NCBI GenBank assembly: GCA_017411665.1 | Contig: JAFQPT010000056.1 | Location: 1-12,237 of the forward strand | From: Oscillospiraceae bacterium | Lineage (GTDB): Bacteria > Bacillota_A > Clostridia > Oscillospirales > Oscillospiraceae | DNA length: 12,237 bases | Direction: 5' to 3' | Shown: one piece after another, positions 6,344-12,237 of the stretch | Position numbering within the stretch: the stretch's first letter is position 1 | Layout of the letters: every line of letters begins with the position of its first letter | Notes under the pieces: generated by a model | What the model saw: only the letters and a program-made list of their open reading frames with translations | Database searches by the model: none | Told to the model about the DNA's origin: nothing | Made by a program: the position numbers and the translations under genes

Positions 6344-7402
6344 ATGGCACAGTTAATGGAATATTTGGAACGGGCGGTATCGGAAGGAGCTTCCGACCTG
6401 TTTGTGGTAGCGGGAGGACCTGTAATTATCAAGGTGGAAGGGCAGCTGTGCCCCATCGGGGAAGGCCGCATGCTTCCCAATGATACGGAAGCACTGATTT
6501 CCGAGATTTATACGCAGGCGAAGCGCTCGATGCATGAATTTCAGCGCAGCGGTGACGATGACTTTTCCTTTGCGATTCCCGGTCTGGCGAGATTTCGCGT
6601 GAATGCGTATCGTCAGCGTGGGTCTATGGCAGCGGTTATTCGTGTGGTATCCTTTGATATTCCCGACTGGAAGAAAATCGGGATTCCCGAGCGGGTTATG
6701 GAGCTTGCCAATCTGGATCATGGCATGATTCTGGTAACGGGTACTGCCGGCAGCGGCAAGTCCACCACGCAGGCTTGTTTGATCGACCGCATTAATCAGA
6801 CCAGAGGCTGCCATATCATTACACTGGAAGACCCTATTGAATTTCTGCATCGTAACCATCGCAGCATTGTCAGCCAGAGAGAAATTGCGGTGGATACCGA
6901 GGACTATCTGTCCGCGCTGCGCGCTTGTCTGCGTCAGGCACCCGATGTAATCCTGCTGGGTGAAATGCGCGATGCGGAAACCATCCGCACCGCTATCACA
7001 GCGGCGGAAACAGGACATCTTCTGATGGCAACACTGCACACCAAGGGTGCGGTTAATGCCATTGACCGTATTATCGACAGCTTTGACAGCACCCATCAGT
7101 CGCAGATTCGTATGATGCTGTCTGCGGTGCTGCGTACGGTCGTTTCTCAGCAGCTGCTGCCCGATGTGAACGGGGATATGGTGCCTGCAGTCGAATTGAT
7201 GCACGTGAACAGTGCCATTCGCGGATTGATTCGAGATAACAAGAACCATCAAATCAACAATGTTATCGCTTCGGGACGACAGGAGGGTATGATCACCATG
7301 GATCAGTCCATTCTGGAGCTGTACCGGGCAGGCCGTATCACAAAGGATACTGCTCTGGATTATGCGGATAACCCCGAACAGATGAAGAGAATGCTTCAGT
7401 AA
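6344..7402 (+). CDS. pilT: PilT-type retraction ATPase of a type IV pilus-like machine
   Basis: This is a 352-residue hexameric ATPase of the secretion/twitching family. The N-terminal PAS-like domain (about 1-110) includes ASDLF. The RecA-like core has Walker A GTAGSGKST (133-141, Lys139), an Asp box around TLEDPIEF, and Walker B DVILLGEMRD (201-210) with the likely catalytic Glu207. It continues with the His box TGHLLMATLHT and the PilT hallmark AIRGLIRDNK (291-300), which matches the AIRNLIRE motif that separates PilT from PilB. Length is normal for PilT. Start: ATG 6344 with GGGAGG at 6333-6338. It lies 22 bases after the fourth small protein and closes the operon before a strong terminator. 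No PilB-type ATPase is present in the window, so this may be the only motor of the cassette or may share one encoded elsewhere. Confidence 0.93.
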   Translation: MAQLMEYLERAVSEGASDLFVVAGGPVIIKVEGQLCPIGEGRMLPNDTEALISEIYTQAKRSMHEFQRSGDDDFSFAIPGLARFRVNAYRQRGSMAAVIRVVSFDIPDWKKIGIPERVMELANLDHGMILVTGTAGSGKSTTQACLIDRINQTRGCHIITLEDPIEFLHRNHRSIVSQREIAVDTEDYLSALRACLRQAPDVILLGEMRDAETIRTAITAAETGHLLMATLHTKGAVNAIDRIIDSFDSTHQSQIRMMLSAVLRTVVSQQLLPDVNGDMVPAVELMHVNSAIRGLIRDNKNHQINNVIASGRQEGMITMDQSILELYRAGRITKDTALDYADNPEQMKRMLQ

Positions 7403-7404
7403 AT

Positions 7405-7438
7405 AAAAAGGACCTCAGCGAAAGCTGAGGTCCTTTTT
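7405..7438. terminator. Bidirectional Rho-independent terminator between convergent operons
   Basis: A perfect 15-bp stem, AAAAAGGACCTCAGC with GCTGAGGTCCTTTTT, is capped by a GAAA tetraloop and flanked by A and T runs on the two sides. It stands between the pilT stop (7402) and the stop of the minus-strand cyclic-di-GMP gene (7448), so it can end transcripts from both directions. Confidence 0.94.
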
Positions 7439-7447
7439 TGTTTGGGG

Positions 7448-10006
7448 TTAGTTTCTTTGCAGGAAAGACAGAGGATCGACGGGAAGATCGCCTTCGGGAA
7501 GCGCGGTCAAGCCGCGGATTTCCAGACTGCCGCTTTCCACCAGTTCGATGAAGATTTCCACCAGATTGGGGTCGAACTGCTTGCCTGCTTCCGCCCGAAG
7601 CACCTTCAGCGCATCTTCGGGAGAACCGGCCTCCTTGTAGTTACGAATGGAGGTGATGGCATCAAAGGCATCTGCGATGCAGAGGATACGGCCTGTGATG
7701 GGGATGTTATCGCCGGCCAGTCTGCGGGGATAGCCTCTGCCGTCATACCGTTCGTGGTGGGAGAATACGGCGGGGATGACGTAGTCCAGAGAAGGCAGAT
7801 ATCGAATGATATTGACTGCGTTTTCAACGTGGCCCTTCATAATTTCGTACTCATCGGCAGTCAGCTTACCGGGCTTATTGAGGATGTCTTCGCGGATACC
7901 GATTTTTCCGATGTCATGCAGCAGACCTGCTTCACGGACGATTTCCACCAAATCGCCAGACATGCCGGCTGCCTTTGCCAGCTCTGCGGCATAGTATGCC
8001 ACATTTCTGGAGTGATGGAAGGTGTAGTGGTCCTTGGCGTCGATCGCAGCGGTCAGTGCGTAAATGGTGCTTGCGTGTTCATTGTAGCCGCTCTTGTAGG
8101 AGCTGCGGTTGGTATCTCTGCGATAGTTATCAGCAGAGTACATCAAAACAGCGTTCTTGCCGGTGCGCTTTACGGTGTAAACCGTGGTGTCTGCGTTGCG
8201 GTACAGCTCCTTGGCGGTGGATGCCATGTAAGGCGCTGCGCAGATGCCGATACTCAAGGTCAGCTTGTGAGAGGAATCGCCGGAGAAGAATGCATTGATT
8301 TCTCCGACCTGTGCGGCAATGTTATCAGCCAGACATTTTGCGGAATAGATATCGTACCCGGGCAGAATCAGTGCAAATTCATCGCCGTCAATACGGGCGG
8401 CGTAGCCGTTGGTACCTACGCTGGCCTGCAGAATCCCTGCAATGCGCTGCAGAGCAAAGTCGCCTTCATGAGTGCCGTACAGCTGGTTATACAGTCTGAA
8501 ATCGTCGATATCCAACAGACACAGGGACAGAGCGTCAGTATTCTTTTCGAATTCCCGATCCAGCAGTTCCAGGAAGAATTTGAAGTTGATTAGGCCTGTC
8601 AGATCATCGCGCTGTGCATCTTCGATTGCCTTTTCATATGTGTAGGCGTTCTTAATGGCAACTGCACTGATTTCGGACACGGACTTCAAAAACTGTACGG
8701 TACCGACGCGGGTGATGGGCTTGCTCTGCTTGCCAGACATCATCACAAAGCCAATCAAATCGTCATCGCAAATCAAAGGCAGGAAATTGTCAATTTGCAG
8801 ATTCTGCAGCAAAGTCTTTTCCTTTTCCCACATGCTGCGGTACAGGGTCTTACGGGTGAAGTCCTGATAGTAAAGACATTCGTTGTTTGTTTTCAGATAA
8901 GACAGCAGAGGGTGGTCATTACGGAAACAGAAGTTTCTTTCTTCCAAAGGCTTAATGGTGTGTTCGATGTAGTAGTTGCCGTCCATGCCGCGGATGAGTA
9001 CAAACAGACGATTAACGTCAACAGCACTCTGAATCGTTTCCGCCACAAGCTGCAGGATATCTTCCATATTCAGCATATAGGTGACTTCCTCGCTGAAGTG
9101 TGCGAGGCTTTCCTTCTGCTTTTGTTCGGTGCGGGTGAAAATGGAGGTAGACACGGACTTGATGATGAGATACCATGCAGCGACCATGAGGATCAGGAAT
9201 GTGCATACGAGAATCATTAAGAAGGAGTATGTCACATTGAAGCGATTCATCAGGAAGTCCTGCAGTGTGACTGCGAAGCGGGAGAAAATCAGAAGGCTCA
9301 CCGCAACGGCAATGTAAACGAAATTGTACTTGGACAGCAGAATGCTCATGGAGAACAATTTGCGCCTATACAATGCGAAGAACACAAACAGGATATTGAC
9401 AACGCCGGAGAGCATGTCAATGGGGATGCCGATGAAGAACGGCAAAACAGTCAGAGCGTGGCCGAACAGCAGAATGAAGATACCGCATGCGATGGGGAGC
9501 AGCTGCTGGAAGGCGATGTGGTTGCCGCGGCAGTGTCGCCAGATGATGACAGCCAGCTGACTGAGGATAATGACAAAGGGAATGAAAATCAAACCGGTTG
9601 TCCAGCTGTAATGGTACAGGAACTGGGTGCTTCCGGCTGTTGTGACAACCTCGGGCAGCGGAATAAAGATACCGGTGAAGCAGTTGACGATGAACAGCAG
9701 GATAAAGATTGCCATCCAAATCTTACCGGCAAGAGACGTGCGTTTCTCCAGATATTCTGTGACGAAGTGATAATACCCGACAGCCAGCAGCATCATGCCC
9801 AACAGAGACATGTGGTGCCAGACATTTACCATGCCAAGGAGCTGAAGGCGCATGAACAGAGAGCCGCCGTTCCAGAGAATCATGATCACCAGCAGTTCCA
9901 CGAAGGTGCTGATTACAGCGTTTTTTCTGCTGTGGGGCAACAGAGAAATCAGCAGGAAGATATAACAGAATAGGGAGATACCGGTGACCCAACTATATCC
10001 AATCAT
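7448..10006 (-). CDS. Membrane GAF-GGDEF-HD-GYP protein (cyclic-di-GMP synthesis and breakdown)
   Basis: This is an 852-residue bifunctional signalling protein. About nine membrane spans fill residues 8-285, resembling the 7TM sensor region of some histidine kinases with extra spans. A GAF-like domain follows (about 300-455). The GGDEF domain (about 462-625) has DDLTGL, LDIDDF and the active-site signature DGDEF (540-544), where the first Gly is replaced by Asp but the metal and substrate residues remain. No RxxD inhibition site lies at the usual distance upstream. The HD-GYP domain (about 645-835) is complete: HSRNVA, His697-Asp698 in LLHDIGK, MKGH, HHERYDGRGYP (Gly758-Pro760) and ADAFDA, so phosphodiesterase activity is expected. 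Start: ATG at 10006 with AAGGGGG upstream, overlapping the GH3 gene by 14 bases. It is the third gene of the minus-strand operon. Which activity dominates cannot be read from sequence. Confidence 0.95.
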   Translation of the reverse strand: MIGYSWVTGISLFCYIFLLISLLPHSRKNAVISTFVELLVIMILWNGGSLFMRLQLLGMVNVWHHMSLLGMMLLAVGYYHFVTEYLEKRTSLAGKIWMAIFILLFIVNCFTGIFIPLPEVVTTAGSTQFLYHYSWTTGLIFIPFVIILSQLAVIIWRHCRGNHIAFQQLLPIACGIFILLFGHALTVLPFFIGIPIDMLSGVVNILFVFFALYRRKLFSMSILLSKYNFVYIAVAVSLLIFSRFAVTLQDFLMNRFNVTYSFLMILVCTFLILMVAAWYLIIKSVSTSIFTRTEQKQKESLAHFSEEVTYMLNMEDILQLVAETIQSAVDVNRLFVLIRGMDGNYYIEHTIKPLEERNFCFRNDHPLLSYLKTNNECLYYQDFTRKTLYRSMWEKEKTLLQNLQIDNFLPLICDDDLIGFVMMSGKQSKPITRVGTVQFLKSVSEISAVAIKNAYTYEKAIEDAQRDDLTGLINFKFFLELLDREFEKNTDALSLCLLDIDDFRLYNQLYGTHEGDFALQRIAGILQASVGTNGYAARIDGDEFALILPGYDIYSAKCLADNIAAQVGEINAFFSGDSSHKLTLSIGICAAPYMASTAKELYRNADTTVYTVKRTGKNAVLMYSADNYRRDTNRSSYKSGYNEHASTIYALTAAIDAKDHYTFHHSRNVAYYAAELAKAAGMSGDLVEIVREAGLLHDIGKIGIREDILNKPGKLTADEYEIMKGHVENAVNIIRYLPSLDYVIPAVFSHHERYDGRGYPRRLAGDNIPITGRILCIADAFDAITSIRNYKEAGSPEDALKVLRAEAGKQFDPNLVEIFIELVESGSLEIRGLTALPEGDLPVDPLSFLQRN

Positions 10007-11633
10007 TCAGATATGCCCCCTTTCCGGTGTTTTCGTACATATGACATGCCATCAAATCATTGATTTCACAGCTTTCCGGATTCATGGTACGGATGGTCTG
10101 TCCGTACTTCTGCTCATACAGCTCGAAGGTACCGCATTTGAGCAGGGTAATCTTCAAGGGGTCTACACCCAGAATCTTCTTCAGGTCTTCATAATCCTGG
10201 TCCAGATAACGGAAGTAGATGCCCAGCTGTTCCTGCAGGATGCGGATACTGATGGCGCTGTTGAGCAGATTGCTGCGCTGCAGCTCTACATACAGGTGCA
10301 GGTAGGGACGGTAATTATCGGTGTATTCCTTCTTGGCGGTCCATGCTGCAATCGGCAGTCTGGACAGCTGGATGGCCTGATTGATGGACTTTTCCGTAAT
10401 ACGGGTGAAGCCCGCAATGTCGATAATCTGGGGAACACGGTCGATGTACTGGAATCTGGGAATGGAATTTCCTTCCAGCTGGCTGCCGATGCCGATGCAG
10501 CGGAATACGTCACCTACGCGATAACGTGCAAATGCGCCGCCCTTCAGAACGGTCAGTACCAGCTCATAGATTCCGCCGGGCACAACTTCGTCCCAGAGTA
10601 CGGTTCTGGGCTGATAGTTGGGGTCGACCATGTTCTTATCCAGTTCTTCCTCGGGGATGAATTCATAGAAGCAGGGGTCGGGGAAGAAGTATACGCCTTC
10701 GCGGCTCCAGGTTTCACAGCCAATGCAGGTAGGCTCAGTGCCTGCGAAGATTTCCATGGGCGTAATGCCCCACATTTCTTCCAAATCGGCCTTGTAGCAG
10801 CGATTGTCGGTGCCTGCATACATAAAGCCCTTCAGATGGAACAGGTCCTTGGGGAGCAGCTCGCGGTTTTCCTTCTTGCATTTTTTCTTGGCAATCAGAT
10901 ACCGCAGCATCATCTTGGGAGAGGTACCCAGAATTTTTTCCTTCAGACTCTTCTGACCGCTCTGCATGGAAGTGATGCTCTGGCTGACGTAATACAGTAC
11001 GCTGCCCGGACCGAAGAAGTATTCAATGCCCTTCTTCATGCCCAACTTGAAGCCCTGTACATTGCGCTCCTTAAAGGTCATGTTCACCGCGTCCTTGACG
11101 GAGGGCAGGAAATCAATGTCGATTTCGTCCTTGAACAGCAGGGGCAGCAGACCGGTGACGTAGGGCAGGGGTGCCAGTGCGTACAGCATATGGTCGGTGA
11201 CGCTGATGTCAAACTCACCCTTTTTGCGACTGGTGGAGAGAATCATGGCAGTCATCAGATTGTGCTTGAAGGTCTCCAGCATGCCCTTGGTGTAAGGTGC
11301 AGTCTTGATGGGATGTACGCCGCCTTCCCATGTGGTCTGTACCCAGAGCACAGGGTCGCATGGCAGAGCGCTGGTCTGCTTGGACAGCAGTGTGGGAGCA
11401 TAGTCTTCATAGGTGGTCAGAGGAACCATTTCACGGAACTCTTCAACGGTGTGAGGATACTTTCCCTTCAGAATACTTTGGCCCAGACCGCTGGCAGACC
11501 ACAGCTCGATCTGTTCCAGCAGCAAGCGCTTCTGAATGGCCATGAATTCCTCGGAAGTCAGGGTCAGAAAACCGCAGTATTCTTCCCAAATCTCTTCTTT
11601 GGAGTATTGATGGAGTTTTTCTTGGAATCTCAC
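9993..11633 (-). CDS. GH3-family acyl-adenylating enzyme homologue with an altered nucleotide loop
   Basis: This is a 546-residue, apparently soluble protein. It matches GH3 enzymes (ANL superfamily), which activate a carboxylate with ATP and pass it to an amine, as in plant auxin-amino acid conjugation; bacterial members are mostly uncharacterised. Seen: PLTTYEDYAP near the N-terminus, FAGTEPTCIG (296-305), YRVGDV (371-376) and FQYIDRVPQIIDIAGFTRI with the following ITEKSINQAI, all at the expected order and spacing. The first ATP-binding motif, normally like SSGTTGGKPK, is replaced by TTWEGGVHPIK (100-110), so adenylation may be altered or lost. Start: GTG 11633, its TG shared with the upstream stop (GTGA), with AGGAGG at 11641-11646. 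It overlaps the next gene by 14 bases. Substrates are unknown. Confidence 0.85.
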   Translation of the reverse strand: MRFQEKLHQYSKEEIWEEYCGFLTLTSEEFMAIQKRLLLEQIELWSASGLGQSILKGKYPHTVEEFREMVPLTTYEDYAPTLLSKQTSALPCDPVLWVQTTWEGGVHPIKTAPYTKGMLETFKHNLMTAMILSTSRKKGEFDISVTDHMLYALAPLPYVTGLLPLLFKDEIDIDFLPSVKDAVNMTFKERNVQGFKLGMKKGIEYFFGPGSVLYYVSQSITSMQSGQKSLKEKILGTSPKMMLRYLIAKKKCKKENRELLPKDLFHLKGFMYAGTDNRCYKADLEEMWGITPMEIFAGTEPTCIGCETWSREGVYFFPDPCFYEFIPEEELDKNMVDPNYQPRTVLWDEVVPGGIYELVLTVLKGGAFARYRVGDVFRCIGIGSQLEGNSIPRFQYIDRVPQIIDIAGFTRITEKSINQAIQLSRLPIAAWTAKKEYTDNYRPYLHLYVELQRSNLLNSAISIRILQEQLGIYFRYLDQDYEDLKKILGVDPLKITLLKCGTFELYEQKYGQTIRTMNPESCEINDLMACHMYENTGKGAYLNDWI

Positions 11634-12220
11634 GTGTCATCCTCCTCTCCGCCCGGAATGTGAAAGGTTTCTACAGCCAGACGGATACTTTCTCCTGTGG
11701 GGATCAAAAAGGGGATTTTCTTCTGATATGCTTCATAATCGCAAAATGTTCTGGGGAACGTAATGCGATCTTGAAACCATGCGTAGGCAAGGTTCATCAG
11801 AGAAAAGGCCATACCGTGCATCAGCAGGTCGCTTGGCAGGGCTGCTGCACCAAGCAGCAGATACATGCCGAAGAAACACAGGATGCCCGGGTGTCGGCAC
11901 AGGGCGTAGACACCGCCGTCGTAGACACGGCGGTCGTTTGTTTGTTCTGTATAAGTTGCTTTGAACGGCAAAGCAAAAAATAAGCAGTAAATCAGTGCGG
12001 CAAAACAGAGTATTCCGCCAATCAGCAGCAGGACATCTGCGATGCCCGAAAAGGCATGCATCATAATCGCAGTGCGGAGATCCAGCAGGGTTGCGGCACC
12101 GACCAGCAGTGTGCCCAGCATGAAAAAGCTGCGGGGCAGGGAATGCTGCCATTTGAAGCTGTTGATATCATACAGCAGGTAAAGGAAAAAACCTGCTGTT
12201 CCCAGACAAAGTGAAATCAT
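11630..12220 (-). CDS. ICMT/PEMT-like integral membrane methyltransferase
   Basis: This is a 196-residue protein with about five membrane spans (3-19, 32-48, 60-84, 113-129, 131-148). The core signature VYDGGVYALCRHPG (Arg109-His110-Pro111) followed by YEAYQKKIPFLIP matches isoprenylcysteine carboxyl methyltransferases and phospholipid N-methyltransferases, which bind S-adenosylmethionine at the RHP site and methylate lipid-linked substrates within the membrane. The acidic pair that often follows (EE before the FG..Y motif) is changed to QDR, so substrate and activity are uncertain. Start: ATG 12220 with AAAGGAGA upstream (12224-12232). It is the first visible gene of the minus-strand operon; its stop overlaps the GTG start of the GH3 gene by four bases. 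The promoter lies outside the window. Confidence 0.85.
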   Translation of the reverse strand: MISLCLGTAGFFLYLLYDINSFKWQHSLPRSFFMLGTLLVGAATLLDLRTAIMMHAFSGIADVLLLIGGILCFAALIYCLFFALPFKATYTEQTNDRRVYDGGVYALCRHPGILCFFGMYLLLGAAALPSDLLMHGMAFSLMNLAYAWFQDRITFPRTFCDYEAYQKKIPFLIPTGESIRLAVETFHIPGGEEDDT

Positions 12221-12237
12221 GGTCTCTCCTTTGTCGG

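Noticed and set aside
7442..8593. Open frame on the plus strand opposite the GGDEF-HD-GYP gene (383 codons)
   Set aside because: It starts right after the terminator and covers the conserved HD-GYP/GGDEF coding sequence in antisense. The protein is Cys/Val/Gly-rich with no domain, which is typical of a shadow frame.
11443..11640. ATG at 11640 on the minus strand as an alternative GH3 start
   Set aside because: It is out of frame with the GH3 homology. The in-frame GTG at 11633, overlapping the upstream stop and preceded by AGGAGG, fits better.
9984..11663. Long open frame on the plus strand opposite the GH3 gene (559 codons)
   Set aside because: It lies fully antisense to a gene with clear family motifs, has no ribosome binding site, and its translation has no recognisable domain. 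It is a by-product of the codon bias of the true gene.

Overview
The window looks like a chromosomal segment of a Gram-positive gut-type clostridium, probably Oscillospiraceae/Butyricicoccaceae-like. The reasons are a Cys-Gln thioester surface adhesin with a sortase-type tail, a lipoprotein with a Gram-positive style lipobox, strong AGGAGG ribosome binding sites, Rho-independent terminators, and a pilC/pilT cassette with a DUF4860-like member of a kind I recall from that group. The species assignment is inference. There are no RNA genes apart from a riboswitch fragment, and no mobile elements or CRISPR arrays.

Layout. (1) Bases 1-22 hold what appears to be the last hairpin of a cyclic-di-GMP-I (GEMM) riboswitch cut by the window edge. 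It lies about 40 bases ahead of a large secreted thioester-domain adhesin (60-2399), which ends in a strong terminator. (2) A well-formed promoter drives a transglutaminase-fold lipoprotein (2562-3572). (3) After an imperfect hairpin comes a tight six-gene plus-strand operon (3652-7402). It encodes a short PilC/GspF-type membrane platform, four small single-span pilin-like proteins with degenerate or absent prepilin cleavage sites, and a PilT-type ATPase. (4) A bidirectional terminator (7405-7438) separates this from a convergent minus-strand operon (12220 down to 7448). That operon has three overlapping genes: an ICMT/PEMT-like membrane methyltransferase, a GH3-family adenylating-enzyme homologue, and a multi-span GAF-GGDEF-HD-GYP protein that could both make and break cyclic-di-GMP.

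How they may work together. The enzyme at 7448-10006 can in principle set the level of cyclic-di-GMP. The adhesin leader appears to sense cyclic-di-GMP. Adhesin and pili are classic outputs of this signal in clostridia, as known for Clostridioides difficile. The window may therefore hold both the writer/eraser and a reader of one attachment circuit. The two parts most likely to be undescribed are the minimal pilus-like cassette, which has a PilT-type motor but no PilB and no canonical pilin here, and the methyltransferase-GH3-cyclic-di-GMP operon, whose GH3 protein has an altered nucleotide-binding loop.
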